Shown here: piece by piece, positions 30,354-37,975 of the stretch
How positions within the stretch are numbered: the first letter of the stretch is position 1
Layout: each line of letters begins with the position of its first letter
Assembly (NCBI RefSeq): GCF_014191545.1
Contig: NZ_AP023361.1
Location: forward strand, 2,694,501-2,758,500
Direction of reading: 5' to 3'
Length of the DNA stretch: 64,000 nucleotides
Source: Terrihabitans soli
Lineage (GTDB): Bacteria > Pseudomonadota > Alphaproteobacteria > Rhizobiales > Methylopilaceae
Notes under the pieces: generated by a model
Told to the model about the DNA's origin: nothing
The model's input: the letters and a program-made list of their open reading frames with translations, nothing else
Databases searched by the model: none
Position numbers and translations under genes: made by a program

Positions 30354-31273
30354 TTGCGCCTCACGAGATCGACGAAAATTTCCTCAAGCGAGGACTGGCG
30401 GGTCTGCAGATCGGTAACGGTGATGCCCGCTTCATCGACGCGCTTTAAAAGCTCGGCGATGTTCGCCTGCTCCTTGCTGCTGTCGAATGTGTAGACGAGC
30501 GTCTGGCCGTCCTCCGTACGCTCAAGAGGAAAACCGGAAAGCTGATCGGGCACCGCGGCGATCGGATCGTGCAGTTGCAGCGTCAGCTGCTTCTTGCCGA
30601 GCTTTTTCATCAGCGCGGCTTTTTCTTCGACAAGAATGATCTCGCCGTGATTGATGACGCCGATCCGGTCAGCCATCTCTTCGGCTTCCTGGATGTAATG
30701 GGTCGTCAGGATCACGGTGACGCCGCCTTCGCGCAGCGCGCGCACGACCTCCCACATGTCGCGCCTTAGCTCGACATCGACGCCGGCGCTCGGCTCGTCG
30801 AGAAAGAGAATGTCCGGCTCGTGCGACAAGGCCTTGGCAATCATCACGCGCCGCTTCATGCCGCCCGACAGCGTCATGATTTTCTGATCTTTCTTTTCCC
30901 AGAGCGACAGCTGTTTCAGGATTTTTTCGATATGCGCGTCGTTGCGCGGCTTGCCGAACAGACCGCGGGAAAAACTCACCGTCGCCCAGACGGTTTCGAA
31001 CGCATCCGTCGTCAGCTCCTGCGGCACAAGGCCGATCTTTTTCCGCGCGGCTCTGTAGTCAGAGATGATGTCGTGCCCGTCGGCGGTGATCGTGCCGGCC
31101 GACGGATTGACGACGCCGCAAATGATATTGATCAGCGTCGACTTGCCGGCGCCGTTCGGTCCGAGCAGCGCGAAGATTTCGCCGCGGCGGATATCGAGAT
31201 CGATGCCCTTCAGCGCCTGAAAGCCGCTCGCATAGGTCTTCTGAAGACCGGAAACTGAAAGAATGGGTTGCAA
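30350..31273 (-). CDS. ABC transporter ATP-binding protein (NodI/CcmA-like)
   Basis: 307 aa. Walker [10 protein letters not shown] (about 38-46), ABC signature [16 protein letters not shown], Walker [13 protein letters not shown] and H-loop [16 protein letters not shown]-terminal ~80-residue extension is usual for the DrrA/NodI group of ABC-2 exporters. It is the first gene of a two-gene minus-strand unit with the permease. A short inverted repeat, AGCCGGG-AA-CCCGGCT (31298-31313), lies in its 5' region. Confidence 0.9.
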   Translation of the reverse strand: MQPILSVSGLQKTYASGFQALKGIDLDIRRGEIFALLGPNGAGKSTLINIICGVVNPSAGTITADGHDIISDYRAARKKIGLVPQELTTDAFETVWATVSFSRGLFGKPRNDAHIEKILKQLSLWEKKDQKIMTLSGGMKRRVMIAKALSHEPDILFLDEPSAGVDVELRRDMWEVVRALREGGVTVILTTHYIQEAEEMADRIGVINHGEIILVEEKAALMKKLGKKQLTLQLHDPIAAVPDQLSGFPLERTEDGQTLVYTFDSSKEQANIAELLKRVDEAGITVTDLQTRQSSLEEIFVDLVRRK

Positions 31274-31406
31274 GGGCGGAACCGCTTGACGGGAGAGAGC
31301 CGGGAACCCGGCTGAGCGGCTTAGCTATGGATGAAGCGGCGATCCGGCAAGGCGGGCCGTTTCAGATCACAAAACAGATTTAATCATCCGAAAGTCGGAA
31401 TAGAGC

Positions 31407-31432
31407 GGAACCGGGCCCTCCCCAAAGCGGTT
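31407..31432 (+). promoter_or_regulatory. candidate EcfG-like promoter of the first Arg-rich protein gene
   Basis: GGAAC (31407-31411), 17 nt, GGTT (31429-31432), ending 35 bp before the ATG at 31468. It differs from the GGAAC-N16/17-CGTT consensus at one base. The -35 matches fully, but the -10 is weak evidence on its own. Confidence 0.3.
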
Positions 31433-31467
31433 AGGACTCTGCCCAAAAAACGCGCATGAGGCCCGCA

Positions 31468-31791
31468 ATGGACAGACGTCTATTTCTGACCGGACTACTC
31501 GGCGTAGCAGGCACAGCCGCTCTTGCGGCCGCCCTGCCCAACCCGGCCGGCGCCGCGACTGGCGATCCTCTCGAAGACCTCCGGCCCCCACGCCCCGACG
31601 ACATGCCGGAATGGGAAGTGGCGGAAGCACCCGTGGATGAAGGCGAACAATATGCCTGGCATCACGGCCATCCGCACCACCACCGCAGACGCCGCCGCCG
31701 CCGTTATCGCCGCTGGCGCCGCCGCTGCTGGTGGCGTTATGGCCGCCGCATCTGCCGGCGCGCCCCGTATTTTATCTGGGGCTGGTACTAA
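31468..31791 (+). CDS. Tat-signal, Arg/Trp-rich small secreted protein (copy 1)
   Basis: 107 aa starting MDRRLFLTGLLGVAGTAALA, with a twin-arginine-like RRLFL motif and Ala-rich cleavage region, so probably exported folded by Tat. The middle holds RPPRPDDMPEWEVAEAPVDE, shared with the second copy, then a His-rich patch and a strongly cationic tail (RRWRRRCWWRYGRRICRR) ending in WGWY. The tail has two Cys that could form a disulfide. I do not recognise a family. The gene is followed by a terminator and then a paralogue, showing tandem duplication. The ATG at 31468 follows GAGG; the frame opens four codons earlier. Confidence 0.65.
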   Translation: MDRRLFLTGLLGVAGTAALAAALPNPAGAATGDPLEDLRPPRPDDMPEWEVAEAPVDEGEQYAWHHGHPHHHRRRRRRRYRRWRRRCWWRYGRRICRRAPYFIWGWY

Positions 31792-31818
31792 CCCCGGAGT
31801 GATGAACTGACGATTTTG

Positions 31819-31844
31819 GGAGACGGCGCCGAGGTGCCGTCTCC
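31819..31844 (+). terminator. hairpin terminator after Arg-rich copy 1
   Basis: GGAGACGGC (31819-31827) pairs with GCCGTCTCC (31836-31844) across an 8-nt loop, followed by TTAATTT. It lies 28 bp after the stop codon and separates the two paralogues into distinct units. Confidence 0.7.
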
Positions 31845-31899
31845 TTAATTTGACACCGCCACGCTGTGGCTTTCGCACCAAAAATGTATGGGATGTGTG

Positions 31900-32283
31900 A
31901 TGGATAGACGCCTTTTTCTGACTGGCCTCATCGGCGCTGCCGGCACTGCCGCTTTCGCCGCCGCCCTGCCCCGACAGGCCGGCGCTGCGGTCGCCGATCC
32001 GCTTGCGGATCTCCGGCCGCCGCGCCCGGACGACATGCCGGAATGGGAGGTCGCCGAGACCCCGGTCGAGGAAGGCGAGCAATATGCCGTCTCCAGCGGA
32101 AGCGGGAACAATAACCGCCGCAGGCCACCGCCCAGCGGCCGCTATTTTCCGCGACATCATCATGGCGGAGGCCACCATCGCCGCCGGCGCCGGCGTTATC
32201 GTCACTGGCGCCGCAATTGTTACTGGCGCTATGGCCGTCGCATCTGCCGGCGCGTCCCGATCTGGATCTGGGGCTGGTACTAG
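31900..32283 (+). CDS. Tat-signal, Arg/Trp-rich small secreted protein (copy 2)
   Basis: 127 aa, paralogue of the gene at 31468: same RRLFLTGL Tat-like start, same DMPEWEVAE block and the same end pattern (RRRYRHWRRNCYWRYGRRIC, then WIWGWY). The central linker differs, with SSGSGNNN, a Pro/Arg stretch and a His/Gly patch, making it 20 residues longer. The signal and both ends are conserved while the linker has diverged, so the termini are probably functional. It has its own terminator. A TTGACA lies 45 bp upstream without a matching -10. Confidence 0.65.
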   Translation: MDRRLFLTGLIGAAGTAAFAAALPRQAGAAVADPLADLRPPRPDDMPEWEVAETPVEEGEQYAVSSGSGNNNRRRPPPSGRYFPRHHHGGGHHRRRRRRYRHWRRNCYWRYGRRICRRVPIWIWGWY

Positions 32284-32321
32284 GCCCGGCCTTTAAGTCC
32301 GGACCTTTGAGTTAACGATTT

Positions 32322-32348
32322 AGGGGATGGAGCTCCGCTTCATCCCCT
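32322..32348 (+). terminator. hairpin after Arg-rich copy 2
   Basis: AGGGGATG (32322-32329) pairs with CATCCCCT (32341-32348) across an 11-nt loop, 39 bp after the stop. No T-run follows, so termination strength is uncertain. It is not a copy of the hairpin after copy 1. Confidence 0.5.
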
Positions 32349-32443
32349 GACTTGCCGCATCACCCTTGCCAGTGTTACCCCGGACGTCCACCTAATTGGG
32401 CACTCGTCCGGGCACTCTGCCTGGCGAAACCGGCAAGAGATTC

Positions 32444-33058
32444 ATGACCTTTCGGCTCCATCGCGGCGATCTTCCCGACGGCCTCACCTTCAAGGGTGCG
32501 GTCGCCATCGATACGGAAACCCTGGGGCTCAATCCCCACCGCGACCGCCTCTGCCTCGTACAGATTTCCTCGGGCGACGGCACCGCCGATCTCGTCCAGA
32601 TACTGCCGGGACAGACCCGCGCGCCCAATCTCGAAGCGCTGTTCCGCGACCGGTCGGTGCTGAAGCTCTTCCATTTCGCTCGCTTCGATCTCGCCGTCCT
32701 ATTCAAGACCTTCGGCGTCATGCCGGAACCTGTCTGGTGCACGAAGATCGCGTCCAAGCTGGTGCGCACCTATACCGACCGCCACGGCCTGAAAGATCTC
32801 GTGCGCGAATTGCTCGGCGTTGAAATCTCCAAACAGCAGCAGAGTTCGGATTGGGGCGCCGACAGCCTGACCGACAGCCAGCTCGCTTACGCCGCATCGG
32901 ACGTGCTGTATCTGCACGCCCTGAAGACCCAGCTCGAAGCTCTTCTTATCCGCGAAGGCCGCGGCGCGCTGGCGGAGGCTTGCTATGCCTTCCTGCCGAT
33001 CCGCTCGGCGCTCGATCTGACGGGCTTTGCCGAAGACGACATCTTCGCGCATTCGTAA
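32444..33058 (+). CDS. ribonuclease D-type 3'-5' exonuclease
   Basis: 204 aa, a single DEDD exonuclease domain: AIDTETLGL (Asp and Glu of Exo I), FHFARFDLAVL (Exo II Asp) and LAYAASDVLYLHAL (Exo III). It lacks the HRDC domains of E. coli RNase D (375 aa), as is common for the short alphaproteobacterial form. It trims the 3' ends of tRNA and other structured RNAs. The ATG at 32444 follows AAGAGATTC. It leads a plus-strand run into lptC, 37 bp downstream. Confidence 0.85.
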   Translation: MTFRLHRGDLPDGLTFKGAVAIDTETLGLNPHRDRLCLVQISSGDGTADLVQILPGQTRAPNLEALFRDRSVLKLFHFARFDLAVLFKTFGVMPEPVWCTKIASKLVRTYTDRHGLKDLVRELLGVEISKQQQSSDWGADSLTDSQLAYAASDVLYLHALKTQLEALLIREGRGALAEACYAFLPIRSALDLTGFAEDDIFAHS

Positions 33059-33095
33059 CTTCCGCCGGCCCGGCGGAACGGAGGTTTGATTTCGC

Positions 33096-33809
33096 GTGGC
33101 GATGACAGACACCGCCGACGGACATTTCACCCAGCGAACCGCGCAGCAACGTGTTGCGGCGATGCGCGCAGCCGTGCGCCACACATGGGTCGTGCGTGTG
33201 CTGCGCGTGCTTTTCCCGGCAACCGCGCTTTTTCTCGTGGGTGCCGTCGTCACCTCCATGGTGCTCGACCCGCGCGTTCAGCTTGCCGTTCAGGTCGATG
33301 CCGAAAGCGTCGGTGTGTCGGGCTCGCGCATCGTCATGCAGCGCCCGCGCATCACCGGTTATGGGGAAACCGCCGACACGGCGAAGAACCGCGGCTATGA
33401 AATTACCGCCGCGCGCGCCGAACAGAACATGGAAAAGCCCAACGAGGTCGATCTGTTCGAACTCGAAGGACGCATGGGCCTGCGCATCGACGGATGGGCC
33501 CGGCTTGCGGCGCAATCGGGCCATATGAACAATACGACGCAGACTCTCGACCTCTTCAACCAAATCGAAATCAACACCGATCTCGGCGAGCGCGCCCGCT
33601 TCACGCAGGGCACGATCGATTTCGCCAAAGGCGAAATCGTCTCGAACCAGCCGGTGACGATCAAATTCAAACAGGCCGATCTCGTCGCCAACAATATGCA
33701 GCTCTTCGCCAAAGGTGAGCAGGTCATCTTCACCGGCCGTGTAGGCATGGTTCTGAAGCCCGATCCGAAAGAGCCTGTTATTCGTACGAATCCGACAGGT
33801 ACGCCGTGA
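33096..33809 (+). CDS. lptC: LPS export ABC transporter periplasmic protein LptC
   Basis: 237 aa with one N-terminal membrane anchor (VVRVLRVLFPATALFLVGAV) and a periplasmic LptC/OstA-like beta-domain (KPNEVDLFELEG, QTLDLFNQIEINTD, VSNQPVTIKFKQADLVANNM). LptC passes LPS from LptBFG to LptA. It starts at GTG, 10 nt after GGAGG; an in-frame ATG two codons later is possible. The last four bases overlap lptA. Confidence 0.9.
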   Translation: MAMTDTADGHFTQRTAQQRVAAMRAAVRHTWVVRVLRVLFPATALFLVGAVVTSMVLDPRVQLAVQVDAESVGVSGSRIVMQRPRITGYGETADTAKNRGYEITAARAEQNMEKPNEVDLFELEGRMGLRIDGWARLAAQSGHMNNTTQTLDLFNQIEINTDLGERARFTQGTIDFAKGEIVSNQPVTIKFKQADLVANNMQLFAKGEQVIFTGRVGMVLKPDPKEPVIRTNPTGTP

Positions 33810-34408
33810 ACCGCATTTTACTTTCTCTTCTCGCAGCCCTTCTCGTGAGCGCGCCCGTGCTCGCGCAGGAAGGCGTCACCTCGGCGTTCGAAGGCTTCAG
33901 TGGCCGCGGCGAGCAGCCGGTCAATATCGAAGCCGACCGCCTCGATGTGCAGGAACTCGAACAGACCGCGACGTTTGCCGGCAATGTCGTCGTCGTGCAG
34001 GGCGCCTCGAAGCTCCGCGCCAACAAGCTGACGATTTTTTATGAGAAGGGCGGCGGCGACGAGCAGGCGCAGAAAGCCGCGCCGCAAGGCGATGTCGTTA
34101 CAGGTCGCCAGATCAAGCGGCTGGAAGCCGACGGCAATGTGATTGTGACCTCGGGCGAACAGAAAGCGACCGGCAATCGCGGCGTTTTCAATATGGCGTC
34201 GAACACCGCGCAGCTGATCGGCGATGTCGTCGTCACGCAGGGCCCGAATATTCTGAAAGGCGATGTTCTGCATGTCGACCTGACGACGCAGACATCGCGC
34301 GTCGAGAGCAAGAGCGGACGCGTTCAAGGCACTTTCGGCAAAACCGCGCCGAAGCCGGGGGCGCCGGGAACGGCGCCCGCGCCGCAGCGGATCGCACCGA
34401 CGCAATGA
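33806..34408 (+). CDS. lptA: LPS transport periplasmic protein LptA
   Basis: 200 aa with a signal peptide (MNRILLSLLAALLVSAPVLA) and an OstA/LptA domain: PVNIEADRLDVQELEQTATF, ASKLRANKLTIFY, and GVFNMASNTAQLIGDVVVTQ. It forms the periplasmic bridge that carries LPS to the outer membrane. It starts with a GTG whose bases overlap the lptC stop (GTGA), so translation is coupled. The C-terminal ~25 residues are Pro/Ala-rich and probably disordered. Confidence 0.9.
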   Translation: MNRILLSLLAALLVSAPVLAQEGVTSAFEGFSGRGEQPVNIEADRLDVQELEQTATFAGNVVVVQGASKLRANKLTIFYEKGGGDEQAQKAAPQGDVVTGRQIKRLEADGNVIVTSGEQKATGNRGVFNMASNTAQLIGDVVVTQGPNILKGDVLHVDLTTQTSRVESKSGRVQGTFGKTAPKPGAPGTAPAPQRIAPTQ

Positions 34409-34418
34409 GCGGCGCGGC

Positions 34419-35216
34419 ATGAACATGATGTTCTGGAAGAGCCGCAAATCGAAACTGCCCCGCGGCGCGCAGGGCAAGCCGCCAATGGCCGGCGCGGGCT
34501 GGCTTGTCGCGCATGGTCTCGTCAAAAGCTATGGCGGCCGCACCGTCGTTCAGGGCGTCAGCGTTGCGGTCAAACGCGGCGAGTCCGTCGGCATTCTCGG
34601 ACCGAACGGCGCCGGCAAGACGACGACCTTTTATATGGTCACCGGCCTCGTCTCGGCCGATGGCGGCCGCATCGAGCTCAACGGCCAGGACGTCACCGAT
34701 CTTCCGATGTATCGCCGTGCCCGGCTCGGCATCGGCTATCTGCCGCAGGAGGCCTCGATCTTCCGCGGCCTCACGGTCGAGGAGAACATCAAGGCCGTGC
34801 TCGAAATCGTCGAGCCGGACGGCAAGAAGCGGGCGGCAAGCCTCGACAAGCTGATCGAGGAATTCGGCCTCCGCCGGCTCCGGAAGTCTCCCGCCATCGC
34901 TCTGTCGGGCGGCGAGCGTCGGCGTGTTGAGATCGCCCGGGCGCTCGCCTCAAATCCCGATTTCATGCTCCTCGACGAGCCCTTTGCCGGCGTCGATCCG
35001 ATCGCGGTCAACGACATCCGGATACTCGTGGGCTATCTGACGCAGCGAAATATCGGTGTATTGATCACTGACCACAACGTCCGCGAGACCTTAAGTCTCG
35101 TCGATCGGGCCTATATTATTCATTCCGGACGGGTACTTATGCACGGGACGCCGGAAGAGATCGTCGAAAACCCGGACGTGCGGCGCCTTTACCTAGGTCA
35201 GGAATTCCGGCTGTAA
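34419..35216 (+). CDS. lptB: LPS export ABC transporter ATPase LptB
   Basis: 265 aa. Walker A GPNGAGKTTTFYMVTGL, Q-loop YLPQEASIFRGLTVEEN, signature ALSGGERRRVEIARALA, Walker B FMLLDEPFAGVDPIAV and the LptB-typical VLITDHNVRETL. It powers LPS extraction with LptFG, whose genes are not in the window. An N-terminal extension of about 25 residues precedes the usual start. It lies 10 bp after lptA and is followed by rpoN, the common alphaproteobacterial order. Confidence 0.95.
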   Translation: MNMMFWKSRKSKLPRGAQGKPPMAGAGWLVAHGLVKSYGGRTVVQGVSVAVKRGESVGILGPNGAGKTTTFYMVTGLVSADGGRIELNGQDVTDLPMYRRARLGIGYLPQEASIFRGLTVEENIKAVLEIVEPDGKKRAASLDKLIEEFGLRRLRKSPAIALSGGERRRVEIARALASNPDFMLLDEPFAGVDPIAVNDIRILVGYLTQRNIGVLITDHNVRETLSLVDRAYIIHSGRVLMHGTPEEIVENPDVRRLYLGQEFRL

Positions 35217-35282
35217 TCGGCGCCGGGATGGCTATCATGCAAGAATCGTCCCAGTTTCTTCAAAGCGTGCTAGTTTCCCGTC

Positions 35283-36806
35283 ATGTCCTTGTCCCCAAAG
35301 CTCCTCCTGCGGCAAAGCCAGTCTCTGGTTATGACCCCGCAGCTGATGCAGGCAATCAAGCTCCTGCAGCTGTCGAGCCTTGATCTCCAGGCCTATATCG
35401 CGACCGAAATCGAGCAGAACCCGCTTCTGGAACGTGCCGAGGGCGATGCCGGCCCGGCCGAACCCGAGACCGCCGACGGCCCCGATAGCCCGGTCATCGA
35501 GACGGGCGAGGCGCGCGACGGCGATTGGATGGAAACCCGCCTCCCCGAAAGCCGTGCCGACATCGAAGAGCGGATGGACACCGATCTCGGCAATGTTTTC
35601 CAGGACGAAGCGCCGATGGCGATGGGCGGCGGCGAAACCTATACGGCCTCGGCCTGGTCGGGCGTCGGTTCCGGCGGCGATGGCGAAGGCGAAAGCTCGC
35701 TCGAGGCGTTTGCGAGTTCCGATCTCGGCCTGCACGACCATCTTGAAGCGCAGCTTTCGCTCGCGACCTCCGACACCGCGCAGCGCTTTATCGGCCGCAG
35801 CATCATCGATTGCATCGACGACACCGGCTACCTCACCGAGCCTCTCAGCGAAATCGCCGAGCGCCTCGCCATTCCGCTGCCGCAGGCGGAAGCCGTTCTG
35901 AAAATGATCCATGCGATGGACCCGCCGGGTGTCGGCGCGCGCTCGCTGGAAGAATGCCTGTCGATCCAGCTGCGCGATCGCAACCGTTTCGACCCGGCCA
36001 TGCAGGCTCTGGTGAAAAACCTCGACCTTTTGGCAAAGCGCGATCTACAGCAGCTGAAAAAGCTGTGCGGCGTCGACGGCGAGGATCTCGTCGACATGAT
36101 CGCCGAGATCCGTCAGCTGACGCCCAAGCCCGGCCTTGCCTTCGGCGGCTCGCCCGTACAATCGGTCATTCCCGATGTCATCGTGCGCGCGGCGCCGGAC
36201 GGCACATGGTTCATCGAGCTGAACGCCGAGACGCTGCCGCGCGTCCTCGTCAATCAAAGTTATTACGCCAAGGTCTCTCGCACGGCCAAGAATCAGGGCG
36301 AGAAAGCCTTCCTCGCCGAATGTCTGCAAACGGCGAACTGGCTGACGCGCAGCCTCGAACAGCGCGCGCGCACCATTCTCAAAGTATCTTCGGAAATCGT
36401 CCGCCAGCAGGACGCGTTTCTTACACACGGCGTCCATTTTCTGCGGCCGATGAATCTGCGCGCCGTGGCGGATGCTATTTCGATGCACGAATCGACGGTG
36501 AGCCGCGTCACCGCCAACAAATATATCGCGACGCCGCGCGGCACTTTTGAAATGAAATACTTCTTTACAGCCGCAATTGCCTCTACCGGCCGCGCCGAGG
36601 CGCATTCGGCCGAAGCCGTGCGCCACCGCATCAAGGAAATGATCGATGCGGAACAGGCCTCCGACGTCCTGTCGGACGATGCGATCGTTCAGGCTCTTAG
36701 GGATTCAGGCGTCGATATCGCCCGCCGCACGGTTGCCAAATACCGGGAGGCCATGGGGATAGCCTCCTCGGTCCAGAGGCGGCGGGAAAAGGTTACCCCT
36801 CTCTGA
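35283..36806 (+). CDS. rpoN: RNA polymerase sigma-54 factor
   Basis: 507 aa. Region I is Gln/Leu-rich (LRQSQSLVMTPQLMQAIKLL), region II is acidic (about 60-130), and region III holds the core-binding and DNA-binding parts, with ESTVSRVTANKYIATPRGTF and the RpoN box ARRTVAKYREAMGI near the end. It directs transcription from -24/-12 promoters with enhancer-binding activators, usually for nitrogen and carbon genes. It is followed by ptsN as usual, but the hpf gene normally found between them is missing here. Confidence 0.97.
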   Translation: MSLSPKLLLRQSQSLVMTPQLMQAIKLLQLSSLDLQAYIATEIEQNPLLERAEGDAGPAEPETADGPDSPVIETGEARDGDWMETRLPESRADIEERMDTDLGNVFQDEAPMAMGGGETYTASAWSGVGSGGDGEGESSLEAFASSDLGLHDHLEAQLSLATSDTAQRFIGRSIIDCIDDTGYLTEPLSEIAERLAIPLPQAEAVLKMIHAMDPPGVGARSLEECLSIQLRDRNRFDPAMQALVKNLDLLAKRDLQQLKKLCGVDGEDLVDMIAEIRQLTPKPGLAFGGSPVQSVIPDVIVRAAPDGTWFIELNAETLPRVLVNQSYYAKVSRTAKNQGEKAFLAECLQTANWLTRSLEQRARTILKVSSEIVRQQDAFLTHGVHFLRPMNLRAVADAISMHESTVSRVTANKYIATPRGTFEMKYFFTAAIASTGRAEAHSAEAVRHRIKEMIDAEQASDVLSDDAIVQALRDSGVDIARRTVAKYREAMGIASSVQRRREKVTPL

Positions 36807-37006
36807 AACGGGGCCCCTAAGCCCGCCTTCCCCAGCCCTTGTCCGGTTTACATTGACTTCCCGCAGCCTCACTCGTAGGTCTTTGGCTGCGGCTGGCGGT
36901 CACAGGCTACCGGGCGCAGGGGGCTTCCGAAGGACGTGACCTCTATAATCCGCTGCCCTATTTCGCTTGGGCTCCGGCTAGCCGGAACAGCAAATGAGTC
37001 GTCCTC

Positions 37007-37468
37007 ATGTTGAGTGATCTACTGGCGCCCGACGCAGTCCTTCCGACGCTCAAGGTGAACTCGAAGAAGCAGGCCATCCAGGAGCTCGCCGAAAAAGCGG
37101 CGGCGCTCGCGGGATTGCCGGAGCGCGAAATTTTCGAGACCCTCCTGCAGCGCGAACGCCTCGGCTCTACCGGGGTGGGCAATGGCATCGCCATTCCGCA
37201 CGGCAAGCTGCCGAAGATCGGCCGCCTGTTCGGCCTGTTCGCGCGCCTTGAACGCCCGATCGATTTCGATGCGCTCGACTCGGAGCCGGTCGATCTCGTT
37301 TTCCTGCTGCTCGCTCCGGAAGCGGCCGGCGCCGATCATCTGAAAGCTCTGGCGCGCGTTGCCCGCGTGCTGCGCGATCCGCAGACGGCGGCCAAGCTTC
37401 GCGCCACGCGCGATGCGGCGGCGCTGCACGCTCTCCTGACGCAGCCGGCGGCATCCAACGCCGCGTAA
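37007..37468 (+). CDS. ptsN: PTS IIA-like nitrogen regulatory protein PtsN (EIIA-Ntr)
   Basis: 153 aa of the fructose/mannitol IIA fold. The phosphorylated histidine is H65 in GNGIAIPHGK. It belongs to the PTS-Ntr phosphorelay (PtsP to NPr/HPr to PtsN), which controls potassium transport, nitrogen and stress signalling rather than sugar uptake. It lies 200 bp after rpoN. Its possible phosphodonor HPr is encoded at 62797-63111; enzyme I is not in the window. Confidence 0.95.
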   Translation: MLSDLLAPDAVLPTLKVNSKKQAIQELAEKAAALAGLPEREIFETLLQRERLGSTGVGNGIAIPHGKLPKIGRLFGLFARLERPIDFDALDSEPVDLVFLLLAPEAAGADHLKALARVARVLRDPQTAAKLRATRDAAALHALLTQPAASNAA

Positions 37469-37535
37469 GGCCACTCCCCTGTTAGTAAAGGGGAAACCAA
37501 ACTTCACTCGAATTCGACGAAAATCCGCCTTTTGC

Positions 37536-37561
37536 GGAACGCAATCCCATTGGGGTCAGTT
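37536..37561 (+). promoter_or_regulatory. candidate EcfG-like promoter of the receiver gene at 37610
   Basis: GGAAC (37536-37540), 17 nt, AGTT (37558-37561), 48 bp before the ATG. It differs from GGAAC-N16/17-CGTT at the first base of the -10. Spacing to the gene is nearly the same as at the better site for the second receiver (52580-52604). Confidence 0.4.
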
Positions 37562-37609
37562 GGCTTTCTGAACCCGGCGTAGAAGCCCGCCAGGGTTTTG
37601 GAGAGAGTG

Positions 37610-37975
37610 ATGCGCAGCGTCCTTGTCGTTGAAGATGAAGCCCTGATTGCCCTGGATCTCGCCTGCTCGATCGAGCAGCTGGGTTACAAGGTGCTGGGGC
37701 CTGCCTCCAACGGCGAGGACGCTCGTCGCATCGCGTCGCGCGAGGCGCCCGATCTTCTGTTGATGGACGTTTCCATTCAGGGGAAGGCTGACGGCATCGA
37801 CACGGCGCGCGCCATTACCGAGAAAACTCCGGCGAAGGTGATCTTCCTCACCGCGCACACCGATCTCGCAACGCGCCGCCGGGCCGAAGAGATGCGCCCC
37901 GCCGCTTTCCTGACCAAGCCCTACACGGCGCGGCACATACAGACAATTCTCGAAGCCGCCTTCGCCGCCGCCTGA
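37610..37975 (+). CDS. single-domain response regulator (receiver only)
   Basis: 121 aa, a lone receiver domain with no output domain: VVEDEALIALDL (acidic pocket), phospho-acceptor Asp in LLLMDVSIQG, TAH (switch Thr) and the conserved Lys in FLTKPYTARH. No histidine kinase is adjacent. Such proteins pass phosphate between kinases or act by protein binding. The ATG at 37610 follows GGAGAGAG. It is convergent with macB with no gap (stops at 37975 and 37976) and has an EcfG-like site upstream. Confidence 0.88.
   Translation: MRSVLVVEDEALIALDLACSIEQLGYKVLGPASNGEDARRIASREAPDLLLMDVSIQGKADGIDTARAITEKTPAKVIFLTAHTDLATRRRAEEMRPAAFLTKPYTARHIQTILEAAFAAA

Noticed and set aside
29592-31273. NodI-NodJ nodulation exporter
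   Set aside because: Only family resemblance; no nodABC, nodD or nod box is present, so a general ABC-2 exporter is the safer call.
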